Shown here one piece after another: positions 9,221 to 22,800 of a stretch of DNA of 64,000 nucleotides. Made by a program: the position numbers and the translations under genes. The number at the start of each line of letters is the position of its first letter. Position 1 is the stretch's first letter. This DNA is from Chinchilla lanigera (taxonomy: Eukaryota > Chordata > Mammalia > Rodentia > Chinchillidae). The stretch covers positions 29,900,552 through 29,964,551 of the forward strand of contig NW_004955417.1 of the NCBI RefSeq assembly GCF_000276665.1, written 5' to 3'. The notes beneath the pieces were generated by a model. It did no database searches, was not told the DNA's origin, and saw only the letters and a list, made by a program, of their open reading frames with translations.

Positions 9221-12200
9221 CTCGGTCTATAGTTTGTGGACAGATTTCCTGCACTCTTTTGTATATCACTTTTTGGGTGACTATTATAAATAATCATATA
9301 AAGTATGTGTCCTGTATTATAATATTGTTTCCCCTTGCAAAAATAAGCCCCAAACCAACACATCATCATGAACAGTTCAGCCTGTCTTCTAAAAGTTAAG
9401 ATCTCTTTCTTATTGTGACTATATCTATAAGACAGTGATTGCACGTAAAAAAAAAATACTTCTGTCACGTCATGATCAGGCAGTTGGGATTCACATTCCA
9501 TCAACTTACCCAACCTTTACCATCAGAGGACTGGAGTTTCTTTTCTCAGGTGCGATTTGCAGAGACAGTTGATGTCTGTGGTCAGCCACTGGCTGGCCAC
9601 GCTAGGTCTAGCAGGGCTCTTTGGTGATCAAATCGATCCACTCTTACGGAAATGCTGGACATTCCCCAGTGACACTACTGCCAAGGCCAGGAGAATGGGC
9701 AGCTCTGAGAAGGTGGGAGCAGGGAGCTGTGAACACCCACAGGCACTGGGGAGGCGGGATTAGCAGGGGGTGGCTGAGGGGGTCTGAGAAAGTGTTCTTC
9801 GTCTTCATAGTCAGCTGGTGACACATGGCATCCCTCCAGGTCACAGCCCAGTGACCACCTCCAGCCAGGCCCCGCCTCCGAACACGAGTCAGTCATGGCA
9901 CCCTGTGATCTAGCTACATTCCACACAAGGAGAATTTGGAGGACCCGGAACTCATGCAGCATGAAGGGGCCACACTGCTCACGATGCTCGTGCACAGCAT
10001 CCTCTCCAGGGCAGCTATGCCCCGAGCGCCATGCGGTAGACTGGTACAGCCCACTGCAGTCCTGCCCAAGCCTGCCCCTGAGCTCGTCCCTGGCCCTCAG
10101 CAGGGCCTCTCTGGAGCATGTGGAGACTCCAGGAGACTTTGGTGGCAAATGTGGACTTAAGGCCTGGGGACAGTCACCAGCTCCATTGTCAGTGTCCCCG
10201 CCAGGCTGTGGGGAGAAGACCGTGTCCAGAGCTGAGGCCGCCTGGGGTGGCCCTGGTGGGGACAGGGTGGGATGCTTCTCAGTAAGTGTGCTCCTCGTTC
10301 TCACCATCACTGCCTGATGTGGCAACACCGCGTGGTCCCAGAGGGAGACGGACCCTCTGCCTCACCACACAGAACTGTCCATCTGACCACCCGCACACTC
10401 CCGCATGGTTTTGTCTCAACCTCCAGACTCTGTCCCCGGTTGGAATCTCATTCTTTGTCCAGTGTCCTGCTCTTTCCTCAGCCTCAGTGTAAAGTCCTAT
10501 CTCTGCCCGCCCCCCGGCCCCCAGCAGGTGACAGGATGCTGCTGTGAAGCCCCGTCATGTCCCTGACTCTCGTGTGCCTCAGCCGTGCTGCTGCTTACCT
10601 GCCTGTGCATGTTCCCTGTGTGATGGCCGCCAGCAAGGCCCACCCCAGCTGTGCACACGGGGCTCGGCAGTGCTGCGAACACACTGCAGAGGAGACGAAC
10701 CCAGCTAGTGTCAGCAGATTAGGGCTCTGCGCCTGGTTCCCTAGGGAATAGGCTGGAGCTGAGATTTGGAGCTGGCTTAAGATCTCAGTAAGGGAGCTAA
10801 GTTATTCGGCTGGAAACACAGCTGCATTACTTGGAAATTCAAGAGAGAGGAGGAAGGGTAGGCAAGAGGGCAGTGGCTATTCGTCCTTGATGCTCCGAGA
10901 GTGTCAGCTTCCTGGGGGCAGGAGGGCAGTGGTCTGGCATTTTAGAGCCCAAAACCTGGGCTCCTCTGACCGCTGTTATTCCAGAGTGGGCCCCACCTGT
11001 AGGAGCAGCAACCCCACGGGCTGTTCATCACAGCCCCATGCGCCAGGGCCCTCACATGTGCCACCTTTAATGGACACCAGTGCACCACCTCCTGGGAGGC
11101 TGAGGCACAGCTGAGGCACAGCCCCTCTGCTGAGCAGTTCTCATTGCCGGCAGCAACAGCACTTCTGTATTTTGTTCTGAAGTCAGATTTCCTAAAACTT
11201 CCATTCTCTGGGGCCCCAGTTAAAGAGAAACACACTGTGGCTCAATCCTTCTCCTGTGTGCAAACCCTGAAATATATGTCCACAAAACACCCCCAAAGCT
11301 CAATCCCAGAGCGGCCCATCTTACTGTGTTAATCGTCTGGATGAAACGTTGGCCCAAAGCTGAGCCTTTTGCCGTAGAGGAAACCCGCATCACCTGCCCC
11401 GCCAGTGTAGAATGGGGGTTCCTGTTGTCACAGTGGTGGATTATACTTTGCTCTGGGCTGGCTTCTTCATTTGACATTGCTGTACTTGAATTCACGTCCT
11501 CACTTATTTACAAGTTATTAGCACCTATCTCAGTTGCTTTGTTTAGTTCCTACATCAGTCTCCTATTCTTAGCTCATTACTATGTTTGAGAAGAATAGAT
11601 AACCTTTGGTTCTTATGCATGTGACAGCCTGAGATGTCAGAATTTAGGGATAGGCTCACCGTGGAGTAAGCCCAGGAGACTGGTCCTATGTGTGACATGT
11701 AATTCCCACCTGACCTCACACAATGGCTGCAGCCTAAGCTAACTTAGCTCTGCGTGAATCTCCATCCTATGCAACCCCTGGCTCTGAAGCCCTTCCCTCT
11801 GCCTTGCTGTGTAACTGGAAGCCACCAAGATCTGGCCAAGTTTGTGTGACATCCTAAGAAGTCACACCATGCTTCTCAAGTCAAGTCACAGTGCCCAGCT
11901 CTCTGAAATGCCATTCCAAACCACTCTGCCAGGAAAATGTGGTTGAGTCATGCAGAGGGGGAACTAACCAAGGGGCCCCTGTGATTCTGTGACCCTGGCA
12001 AGGGCATGTTTGTGTGCACAGCCCTGTGTTCAGCATTCTGGAGTGGAAAGGCCCACAGGGTCAACACATGTCCCTCCAGTGTACACACCTCAGCCCAGCT
12101 TTGCTGTATCCCAGGTGTCAAAGTTGTCCGGATGAGACAGCTTTTATGTTTCCTTCTCCAGATCTTTGGAATTTAGCAGCAGTCCTCAGCCAGAGGAGTT

Positions 12201-12221
12201 TCACTAAATGACTACTTCGGA
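9221..12221. other. unique sequence, no gene seen
   Basis: No SINE, LTR or recognisable exon is seen. Overlapping open frames at 9675-10328 (minus, 217 codons) and 9895-10317 (plus, 140 codons) occupy the same DNA on opposite strands in a GC-rich stretch and lack known domains. Confidence 0.45.
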
Positions 12222-12382
12222 GTAGCCCCTCTCTCCCCTTCTCCCTGTCTCTCTCCCTCTATTCCTGCCTCTCCCCCTCTCCCTCTTTCCTCCATCTCTT
12301 CTTTCTCTCTCTTTCCCCCTCTCTCCCTCTTTCTCTCTCTCCCTCTCTCCCTCTCTCTCTGTCTCTCTCTTCTCTCTCCCTA
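12222..12382 (+). repeat. polypyrimidine (CT-rich) tract
   Basis: About 160 bp of nearly pure C and T on the plus strand, built from ctctccct-like words. The tract ends in ccctagctcac, which by itself resembles a splice acceptor, but no exon follows that I can support. Such mirror-like homopyrimidine tracts can form triplex (H-) DNA and are length-variable. Confidence 0.9.
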
Positions 12383-13450
12383 GCTCACTTGTCTACTGGT
12401 AAAGTGTCATGTGTTTCAAACGACAGGTGCCTGACTGAGGTAGGATTCCTCATGAGATCTGTGCACCGTAGGTTCCTTTCCTTCCAATCGGTTCAGGTCT
12501 CTATGATATCAAGGTCGTTTGAAATGAGCTCACCCTGGTGCCGTGTCATAAAGCACCCAAAGAAGCTCTTTCTGGGTGCTCTGGTGGAACAGGCTTTTGG
12601 TGCAGTGAGAAAGGGCTGGGCCCTGCTCCTTATCCTCCCCGCTCCTGTCCCCTGTGGCTTCTTGGTGAGGGACACCTGTCTGGTGCCAAACAGTCCTTTC
12701 TCCCACACAGACACCACGCTCTCCACCTCTCTGCATTTGTTCTCCAGAAGAAAATGCTGAGGTTGTGCCCTGAAAGGCTTTAAAATTGCATTTCCCTCTG
12801 GGCCAGCTGCTGTTCTTCCCTTGTGCACATGTAGCTTTCTTTACAGCTTTAGCACATGGGCGATGACAGAAATACACCACTGCCAACACCCAAGGCCACC
12901 ACGGAGCACAGCATTCGCCTGCCAGAGCACTGACACCACATCAGGGAAAGACAACAGCTGAGAGGGCTCTGTGAGAAATACCTCCTCGCCCCATGGTGGG
13001 GAAGGCTGTCCCGAATCATGAACCAGCTCCATGTCTATTTATTCTCAAAAGGGTGGGGAAATGGCAGCACTCTGTAGTGGAGAGGTGACTCTGCACCAGC
13101 ACGGGACAAAACCCTGGGGTCTGGCTGAGGCTGGAGTCCAGTCACTCCTGGTGTGGGTTTGGGTGCAGCCCCTTCCCCGTGTTAGGATGAATAACCTCAA
13201 GCTCTGAGCAGGTCCAGCAGACAACTCTCCTTTCAACCAATTATGACAGCAGCATTCCCAGGTCTCCCTCCCTCTGCCTCCTTGAAGGTCTCAGAGAACA
13301 GCTCTTTCCACTGATGGCCCTTGGTGTGCAGAGGGTGTGTGTTCCAAGGCACGTGTGGAGAGCCAGCAGAGTGACCCAGATGGCCTGACCCTCCTGGTGT
13401 GGCCCACTGAGCCCTGAGACTCATGGAGCCCCCTTTTAGTTTAATATTTA
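12383..13450. other. unique sequence, no gene seen
   Basis: Overlapping frames at 12389-12889 lie on both strands, with no recognisable protein family. No repeat is recognised. Confidence 0.45.
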
Positions 13451-13463
13451 AAAGGCATAAGCC

Positions 13464-13595
13464 GGGGGCTGGGCATTTAGCTCAGCAGCACAGCACCTAC
13501 CTGGCAAGTGCAATGTCATGAGTTTGATTCCCGGTACTGAAAGAAGAAAACAAAAACAAAAACAACAACAACAACAACAAAAAAAAAAAAAATGA
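13464..13595 (+). mobile_element. ID-type SINE (tRNA-derived)
   Basis: The body has gggctgggcatttagctcag (Pol III A box region) and gagtttgattcccggtact (B box). An A-rich tail of aac and a runs follows. Imperfect target duplications aaaggcataagc (13451-13462) and aaaagcataagc (13596-13607) flank it. ID elements derive from a tRNA-Ala-like (BC1) RNA and are moved by L1. Confidence 0.9.
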
Positions 13596-13607
13596 AAAAG
13601 CATAAGC

Positions 13608-16493
13608 AAAACCCCCAAAAGGAATCTAGAAAAGCTTGGATATTTCACTTGTGCACCTTTGAGAGCATTAATAGGAGCAATCCAAACAGTATGTAGTATA
13701 TACTTATTAAGCTTCTACTTTTCTTCTCTTCCATTATCTAGCTTTGCCAGTCTGTCCTATAGTTTCACTTCCCAAACTAAATCATTCTGTTTTTGCAATA
13801 AGTGTCTTCTTCTTGGCTCAAGGAGGCAGCATTTTCCAGCTGGAGGGAGGATCCTCAGGACCCACGTACAGAAAGGAGACTCAGCGCAGAGGTGCTGAAA
13901 GAAGGAGACATCTCAGTTTCTGTGCCGCAGTACCTGTTGCCACAGGAGCACATAGGGATGAGGGGCTCTGCCTACCCCATGCCAGTGCATGTGCCAGGCC
14001 AGCGGCTCTCAGATTCACCCAGGAGATGAGTACCCAGTGTTGATGGTGCTTTTTAAATACCATAAAAACAAAGCAGTTAGTTCTATTACACCACTTGAAA
14101 ATGTTCTTTAAGTTCATAACAGAAAATCACAATTTCAAGTGTACCTGACCATGAACTAAAATCACCAAACCAACACAGTTAGCTTCTTCCTACATTTTTT
14201 CCCTTGAAGTATCCTTCTATTCCCTTGTTTTCTCAGAATCAAGAGCTTGCTGGTAGACATGCAGAATGGTTGACAAAAGTGTAACACGTGTATGTGAGAG
14301 AAAAACTTGAAATTGAAAGCATCATTTTTGAATTACTTTTCTCTTAAAATTTGGGGACATCTAGGATGTCTTTATTCTAATGACATAATTCCCTTTGCCC
14401 AAGCTGATGTGTGTCTGAATTGTGTAAGATCACATTTTGGCCATCTTCAGAGGTACAGAGGATGGACATGAAGATGCTCTGCCTGGGAGGACTGACGAGG
14501 GAAGTCCTGTGTCTCCCAGCCACTCCCTTTCCTCTATTCTGCTCTATTTCCCTGCAACTTCAGCCTGGTTTCTGCTCTTTTATTTTAACTTGAACCCCGT
14601 GAGTTCTCCTTCCAGTCTGTGTGTTGTGCACCTGCCGGGTGGCAGCCTTGTCTCTGCTCACACCCTTCCAGGTCCCCTCCCTTCTCTCATGCTGCATTCT
14701 GCAAGTTCTTGTCTTCCCCCCACTGTGTCTGGCAGCTCCTTGTCCTTGTCTGCTCTTAGCGACCAGCTGCCCCAGAGCTGGCCAGATGATGCATGTTCTT
14801 CCTGATCAACTGTCCTGATGTTTTCTCTCTAACTTCTCTGACGATGATTTCTAACTTCCCATCCAGGTTTGAATTATTCTTTGAATTCTTAGTGCTCACT
14901 CCTACCATCAAGAGCCGGCTTCACACACACATGCACTTACTTTATTCGTGTGGCACATATTTCTTGAGTTCTGACAACATGATGGTGGACCACACAGGTC
15001 CTCTGCCTGCATGATTTTACACAGGAGGCGTTTTCTTGACTGTCCTCTTATCTAGAGTGTAAAAGTCTCAGAAATAGGAAGTGTCTTCCTCTCATTTTGC
15101 CCACCTTACGTCAGTGGCTGGCATGTTGATGAGCTGAAGAAAATGTTGCCAAAATTCACCCACACATTGCAAAAAATTGATGGTGAAAGGAAGCTAACCT
15201 TAACTACACCGCCTCAGTTAGATATCTGAGTCCCCCTAAAATACCCCAGCGGATGGTCACAGTTTCTACCTTCACTGGAGGGCTAGTTTGTCACTGCTGT
15301 TTATGGACTTGATATGCAATGGCATCACCAGGTTTCTTCTTTTGTGATGAGAAGCAGGAAATGGATACTGAGACAAAGAAAGCTAGGAGAAAAGCCTAGG
15401 GTATGGGGCAGAGGTAGAAGGAAAGGACTGCTGTGTAACTTGGAAGTCTCTCAAACAGGTTGGGAAAAGGCACCAAACTGTTCATGACATGTAGACCCAC
15501 TTACGACAGAGGGGCCCGAGCTGCAGCTGCGTAGTTTGCCAGTTTTGCCCTCCAAATTGGACACACGTCTTCCATGTGCTTTACAGGAGCCATGTGCATG
15601 AAGTCGTTGGCACACTTTGCTCTAAGGAAGCAGGGTGTCGTGTTCCTGCCATCCACCCAGAGCTTCGGCTTTCATAAGCCACGAACAAATGGAACACAAA
15701 CACATTCCCAGCATGTTAGGAAACTACAGAGCCTGGCCAAAGCCAGGTGGAAGCAGGGGGAGTCTGGGCATGGAGGCTGTCCCTGTGGCCTGTGTTGGCC
15801 TCCCCACAGGCCAGGGCCTGACCTCATTGTCCTGAGGCCCTCAGTCCTCTGTCCCTGAGGTCTTTGGGGAGGGGCCATGATGAAGGTACCTGTGCGTTCT
15901 CGATCTGGGAACAAAGCACCACCCTTGCAGTAATAAGAGCCTGTTGTTTGAACAAATGCTTATTTGAGATCTCACAAGTTATCAGCTAGGGTGTTAGCCA
16001 TAGAACCAGCTCTGAAGTCTAAGCTGTAAACGCCTTTCATATCCACAGCCAAGGATGTTCCTTGTGTCATTCTTTATAACGAGTCTGAATTGGATGGTCA
16101 GCAATGGTGGACTTGATGAAGAAAGCACCTCTACAGGCTGAAGTGCCATGGGCAGGAACAAGGGAGAGTTAGGCCAGAGCCCTGGTGCAGACCGTTCCTT
16201 CACTCCCTAGTACTGGAAAAGGGGCACTTCAGAGAGAGCTCTGCATGTGCCTTTGTTCAACAGACTCAAGACACTCAGAAAACATGATTCCTTACAAGCC
16301 AAGTAGACCTATGGTCTGTTTGCTGTGTGTGTCCATCCAGGGCAGTGCTATGCACCTCTGCCCAGGGGTTAGCTCCATCCTCTCTGGGTTAGCCTGCATC
16401 CCCAGATGGCTCAGAAGTACCAGCTCATTTTTTCCTGCTTCCCAAACAACAGTGCACTGACTGGCATCCCTCTGGTGCGTCATCTCATGTAAG
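13608..16493. other. unique sequence, no gene seen
   Basis: No interspersed element is recognised with confidence and no exon is supported. The plus-strand frame 14437-14805 (122 codons) is Ser/Pro/Leu-rich and probably chance. Confidence 0.45.
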
Positions 16494-16836
16494 CAGGGAG
16501 CTTACATGTTGGGGTATTTGGGAGCTCACATGTTGGTGTGTTTGGGAGTTCACCTGTTGGGGTGTTTGGGAGCTCACATGTTGGGGTGTTTGGGAGCTCA
16601 CCTGTTGGGGTGTTAGGAGCTCACCTGTTNNNNNNNNNNNNNNNNNNNNNNNNNNNNNNNNNNNNNNNNNNNNNNNNNNNNNNNNNNNNNNNNNNNNNNN
16701 NNNNNNNNNNNNNNNNNNNNNNNNNNNNNNNNNNNNNNNNNNNNNNNNNNNNNNNNNNNNNNNNNNNNNTGTTGGGGTGTTTGGGAGCTCACCTGTTGGG
16801 GTGTTTGGGAGCTCACATATTGGGGTATTTAGGAGA
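16494..16836. repeat. 24-bp minisatellite interrupted by an assembly gap
   Basis: Tandem copies of a 24-bp unit (gggagctcac, then a/c, tgttggggtgttt) run on both sides of a 140-base N block. Units differ at a few sites (cacatgtt or cacctgtt, ggtatt or ggtgtt). Since 24 is divisible by 3, every frame stays open as an 8-residue repeat on both strands, which explains the long artificial frames here. If the gap length were real, about 14 units would fit. Confidence 0.95.
16630..16769. other. assembly gap (140 N)
   Basis: A run of N inside the 24-bp minisatellite. The assembler probably failed to resolve the number of units, so the true array may be longer. Confidence 0.99.
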
Positions 16837-19800
16837 AGCAGGCAGAGCAAGGCCCTGGGCCCCTTTCCACCCCTGGTTTGTCTCCAGCTCTGTCCCAGTT
16901 CTCCTCCCACCTTGATCTGGGCAAAGGGCTTAGTGCCTCTAGAGCTACAAGTAAAAAGACAGACCTTAAAGCATCTTCAACTGCTTTGAGGCAGATATGC
17001 TTAGCCTCTTTGCTCCCGGGTGGATGGTACCACACAGGTTTCCACACACAGTCTGCTCTGGGCCTCAGGGAAGCCTGCAGGAGAAACCAAGGTCCTCCTG
17101 CACTCTGGTGTTTTTCTGCAAGGTGCCCTACTATCCCACTCTGTTCAGCACACTGTCTGTGTCCCAGGCATAACAGGGACAGGTAAGCACCTTAATGTAC
17201 CTGTCCACTTCTCAGCTTAGTAAGGCAGAGGCATCCTCACTGGTGTCAACTGCACCACAGCTTGGGCCTACCCTACCCTCATGTGTAATATTCTCCTTCC
17301 AAGGACTGCTTTCTGTATCCAACATAACTTTTGGTTTTAAGTGACAGCCACAAATATAGTTTGCTCTAAAATAGCACAATGCCTTTGGCAAGCTTTCCAA
17401 AGTGTTTTCATAGAGACCACCTGGGGTCCATCAGCGCTTAGGTATGGGGCTAGCCTGCTTGGGGGAATGTGGTCACACTCAAGCACTTTCTCTCTACCCA
17501 TGAGCTGTGTTTCCTTGTTTTGGCTTCACTCTCAGACTTCCTGGAGTCCCTCTCAGCAAGCTTACATTTCCTAAGGCATCCCTGGAGGAGAGAGAGGCCC
17601 TTGGAACTGTTTGTTGCCCCAGCTGGCCTGGCCCACACGTGCTCCTCTGACAGGGGTCTCTGTGGGCTGCAGAGGTCCAGCAGTCTCCAGGTCAGCCTGG
17701 GAGGGCCATCGGTAAGGCACACCAGAAACACTCTCAGGGGCTGGGTTTATTTCTCTAGGAAAGCGCTTTCATTATTAAAGTTAGAAATTTCTATTATTAG
17801 GATAAAGAATGTTGCTCAAAGGGCACAAGCTTTCATCTAGGATGAGCAAGTTCTACAGACCCGTGATCAGTTAATACTGAAGCACTGCAGACCTGGAAGA
17901 TGTTAAATGATGATGATACATGCTTGTAAGCCTGTGAGGTGCTGGGTATCCTAGCTAGATTTAATCATGGTACAATATATTTTATACAGCAAATATATAC
18001 AATTTTTATTTGTAATTTTACTGCAATAAAGCTGGAAATGGATTATAGGCATTAAAACTATGAGATGGTAATGACTGCTAAGATATTAAACAAATCAAGG
18101 AAGAAGAAATGGATTTGAAAAGCAGAGAGAAGTGGAAAATCCTGAATTGGCCCAATTGTTAACAGACAAGGTGTTCTGGGAGTGTGAAGAGTTATTAGAG
18201 GCACTGGCTATGCTGGAGTGTACAACTTGACAGTATTTGTGTGGTTATTTTGCTAGGTGGTTTTCTGGTCACGTATCAAGCAGCTTTTTGGGATCTATTG
18301 GTGCTGTTTGTGGGTGCGATGCTGGTTCTGAGTGCCCAGTTTCCTTTCGTTGCATGGTTCTTGGAAACCTCTGACAAGTGTTTAAGGAGGATGAGGACAA
18401 TTGGCATGATGCGGAGTACACATTTTCCACTTCCACGCCACAGAGGGACTCAGTGTCTCTGCCTGGCAAGTGTCGTTTCCACAAAGACTGAAGGCCACTC
18501 GCAGTTCTGAAGTGCACTGCAGGGCATAGCCGTAACACATCAGGCCACTGAGAACAGGTACTCTGAAACAGGAAGTATTACGCATGAAAGGAACATAGAG
18601 CAGACTCCCGCCCTTCTGTGCCTTCGAAAGATTTACTGACTCCACTGCCAGGGCACTGGCCCTGCGATTTGAACACAATTAGTCTGGAGCGGACCACACT
18701 GGAGACATGTGAGGAAGCCATGTCCCAGGAACTGGAGTAATGCCCTCCTGGTGTTTAATTAGTTTAATGTAACATGAGGAAGCCAACAGTCATGCTTCAT
18801 TGAGGAGGTAAAGAGTGTTGCATAAGCCTTGTGGGTCCATATAGGGGACAGTGGAAGTGACAATCTCCCCCTACCCAGAAGCCACCATGGCCACACAGCC
18901 ACAGTGCATTCGTCATCAGTGCAGAGCTGGCCTTGAGCGAAAGGCCGGTGTGTGAGCATAGCAGACCAGCTGCCACCTTCTGAGCCTGCTACCCAGCAAA
19001 CCTGGTGTCACTTAGGGCCTCCCTGTGACTTCCTCAGCCTGTAGAAGGAACAGATGACATGGGCCAGCCCTGCCATAGAAGTGATACTAACTCCTGTGGA
19101 CATGCTGAGGAGAAAGAGCTGGAGTTCCTTTGGTCGGAGCCAGGCGTCCCCCTCTCCACCCATCTCCGCTTCCCTGCTCCATCTGTCCTGGCCCTGGTTC
19201 TGCTATCGTGGCCTGTGCTTGTCATGCCAGTGTCCTGTGCATTAGATCTGGGAACCGTGTGTCTGCATCGACCCTGGCTGGGGACTCGGGTCCTCTGGAT
19301 GTAGACACACACTCTTCCCTCACCCGTTTGTCTCCCGGTGTTGTGACTGAAGGAGCTACAGCTGTTGATGGTCTGTCTCAGGTGGGTAGCAATTGCCCTC
19401 CAAACAGGAGCGTGAAGGTGTTGTGGGCACTTGCTGTGCTGTCTCAATGGTACGGGCTGGCTGGCTCCTCCCGGGGACGCTTAGGGACAGCAGCTCTGCA
19501 GTGGTCAGGGCCGGGTCTTTCCAGGGCTCTCTGCACCAGGGCCAGCACAGCACAGCCTCCTCCAGGGTCTCTCTTTGGGTCTGTCCTGTGTGGTGACCTT
19601 AAAGCAGCTGGCTTCCTACCTGGTGACTCAGGGCCCTGAGCACACTCAAGAGATGGCGTGGTGGTGGTCACGCTGCTTTATGGGAGTGGCCAGGCGTCCC
19701 TTGCAGTCTGTTCTCATGTTGGTGGGTACCTGCGACCTGGCCTTACTAAGTGCGGAGGAGTTGGATTCTACCTCTGCGGGGAGAGAGGCCAGGGCCTACA

Positions 19801-22800
19801 GGCTTATCTTCTACCCCTCTGGACTGTGACCATCACTGGGCTCCTCCTCCGCGGCTGTCTTTCCTTCTGTCTCATCTCATGCACTACTGTCAGGGCAGAG
19901 TCCATGCTGGGATGGCCCTAGGAGTCCTGGGCCAGCAGGCATGCACCATCACTGGCCTGCTGTGTGCCCTGTACTGACAGAAGCTCACTGGGGAGAGCTG
20001 GCTCACTGGTAATAGGAGGAGAAGGCGGCAGAGGGCTGCAGGTGGTCTTCCCAGTGCTGCTCACCTGCTGCCTGACCGGGCCTCTGGCCTTAGTCCCTCA
20101 CGGTCCCCTGAGTGTAGGGGAGGCACTGAGTGTACAGGGCTTTGTGACTGTCTCATTGGCCCAGGAAAGCCTGACACCGGATCTTCCCTTGGCCTTGTGG
20201 CAAAGTGAGGCAAGAGCCCACGGTGCATGGGCACCCAACGCTGTCGGTGCTGCTTGTTACTGATGGCGCAGCGGCTGCAGGGCAGCATTCCTCCTCCCAG
20301 TATGCACCTCTGCCTGCCCTCTCCTCCCACAAGCCAGGGCCCTGGGCTGAGCTTGCTGTTGAATAAACACCTGGTTCCAGCACAGGGCTCAGGCTCTGCA
20401 TGTGTAGCCTGGGCCCTGTCCCTATGGCCAGCAGGGCCAGGCTCAGTAGCCCATGGTGACTGCCTGCAAGGCCTGGGCCTCCAGGGGTCTCCCCACACTT
20501 GATCACAGTTGAGCTCCTTGCAGTGGAGCCCCGTGGGCTCCCTGCTGCCATGCCACCTGGAGCTACAGCTCAGGGCAGAGCACAGGAGGAAGGGCATTCG
20601 TCTTACTGAGGTTCCTCCTCAAAACCGTGTAACTTTCACTTCTCTGCCTCAACAAGTTTTCTTACAGGAAAATTGAAAAATATGTATTTAAACCTTATAA
20701 ACACATATTAACTGAACGTGACTCCCTGCCCGAGACACGGGGCACAGACCAGTCTGTTCTGTTTGCAGTGCTCCAGGCTCGCTGCAGTTCATCTCCATCA
20801 GGAAGGCTTGAGAACAGTTTGGAGGCTCAGTCAGAGTGTGACGGCTCCTTCTCTCCCCCCGCCAGCTCTGAATTTGCCTCTCCCATCTACCTCTGGCAGC
20901 GGTTGCCCTGGGCAGGGCAACAGTGGAGCAGCCCACGCCTCTTTGTCCATTTGTCTCCTCAGGGAGACACTGATGGGAGGTGGAGGCCAAGAAGTTAGTC
21001 AGGGAAGTGAGCCACTCTCCTGACTCACGCAATGCGATGGGAGCACCGAACCTCACACAGCTGCCATTAGTACCAAATGATCAGGGTGAATTCACGCATG
21101 GCCCTGAATATACTGGTGATGCAGTATAAGACGCTGGATTCGCTTCTTCAGGGCTAGCTATTTCTAACCCAGAGACAGGTGGCTAATTAGGAGAATATGG
21201 CTAATTTGAAAGCACCAGCAAGGCTGCATGTGCTGCTGACCTACCATTAAGGCAGAAAGAGATGGAACAGGTTCGGGAGGTGGCCTCTGCTCTAGCAGGT
21301 GGGAGTGCTGACTGCCTTCTCTCGAGCCTTTCTGGGAGAGGCTGAGCTCCAAACTGTCAATCAGGATCTGAAGCAAGGTCATCATGTGCGCAGTGTGCAA
21401 AAGCCTGGTGAGATCCCCAGAGTTACTCAAGGGTGGTGCTTGCTCCACACGGGACTTGTGCAGCTCGCAGATAAGAGTTCACTAAAGTAATTTTCCTTTC
21501 TGCTCCAAATCTAGCTGATGGATTCAAATCTTTCTGCCTTTCAAATGGGGCTTTAAATAAAATAGATTTTATTATATAGGTTCTCCCATATCATGAAAAA
21601 ATTGGGAGTTCATTTATCATGAAGCTCATTAATCAACTTTTTTGTGAATAGTTGTGAACTTCTGTATTTGAGACTCCTTTTATTTTTAAAAATCTCACAC
21701 ATACATAGAATGCTGTGTACATTGAAACAAGCTATTTAAAGAGTCCCAAGAATTGTTTTTATTTCCTGGCTTTCACTGACACCGGTGGGGGCTCAGCATC
21801 TGGGGAGGAGCTTGGCTGGGCTGTGGCCTGGTGCCCAGGGAGGGAGGTGCCTGCACCCCAAGGCCAGGCTGCTGCCTTTCTGTCAGGTTGCACCCCTGGC
21901 TCTCTTTTTATCCGGTTAATAATATCCCTTAGTTATTGCAGATTGATCAGGTTCACAATCTCCCAAAAGAGTGTATGGTGAAGGCTAAATAAAAAGAGGT
22001 AAATGGAACAATTTCAGGGCTCCAGGAGAAGCAAAGCCCTCTCAGCATTTGAGATTCTCTTGGGGCTAAGGCCAAAATCTTCTTTGGGTGTCTCACATTT
22101 ATTTAGTTATCAGAACAAGAGAGGGGAGTACTCAAGAAGGGCAGAACTGGAACCACTCAAGGACTTCTCCAAGTAAGGTACTAAGCTAATCCACCCAGGA
22201 GTGAGATGCCTGAGGCTATAGTCCTTATCTAGTTAGGTTAGATCCAGGTGTCCTTGGCTGTGATCCTGTCTTACCCTTTGAGGCTTTCCTGCTTCATCTG
22301 CCATTATAGGCTTTAGTAGGGATTAATGACTCACAGAGATTCACTTACTTCTGTTGCTCACTTCCAGACAAGAGGCCTAGGCTTTGGACAGATTCACAAG
22401 TAAACATAAAAACCCAGTTGGTTATTTTAAGTCCTGCTCAGAGCTGCTTCATAGTGGTCTCCATCACCCTTTCACTCTTGGTCCCTTGCACTCTGTGGGC
22501 ATGCGGCAGGTGGGTAGGGCAGGGAAGTGAGTGGAAGGGCACCAGTGGGTCCTGTGTAAATACTGGCTAAGGTGAGGTTGGCTTGAACAATGTTTGGTGG
22601 GTATTTGAGTCTGAAGCTTTGACATTAATTTAAACCCTGGAAAGGCTGAGTGAAGGTGCAGTGTCCACGTGCATTTGCCTCTTGTGACTCTTGTGTGACT
22701 CTTGTGTTAGCAGTGAGTCCTACCGAGCCTGGTGTGTTGGTGTTCACTGTGCCTCTGGCCAGTGTGGGACCTCCAAGCACTCCTGCTCTGTTCCAAGTGA

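Noticed and set aside
13464..13540. Possible tRNA gene (A and B boxes present)
   Set aside because: The boxes belong to an ID SINE with an A tail and target duplications; no cloverleaf with a proper acceptor stem.
16485..16915. Overlapping open frames of 141 and 125 codons
   Set aside because: Produced by the 24-bp minisatellite (multiple of three) and the N gap.
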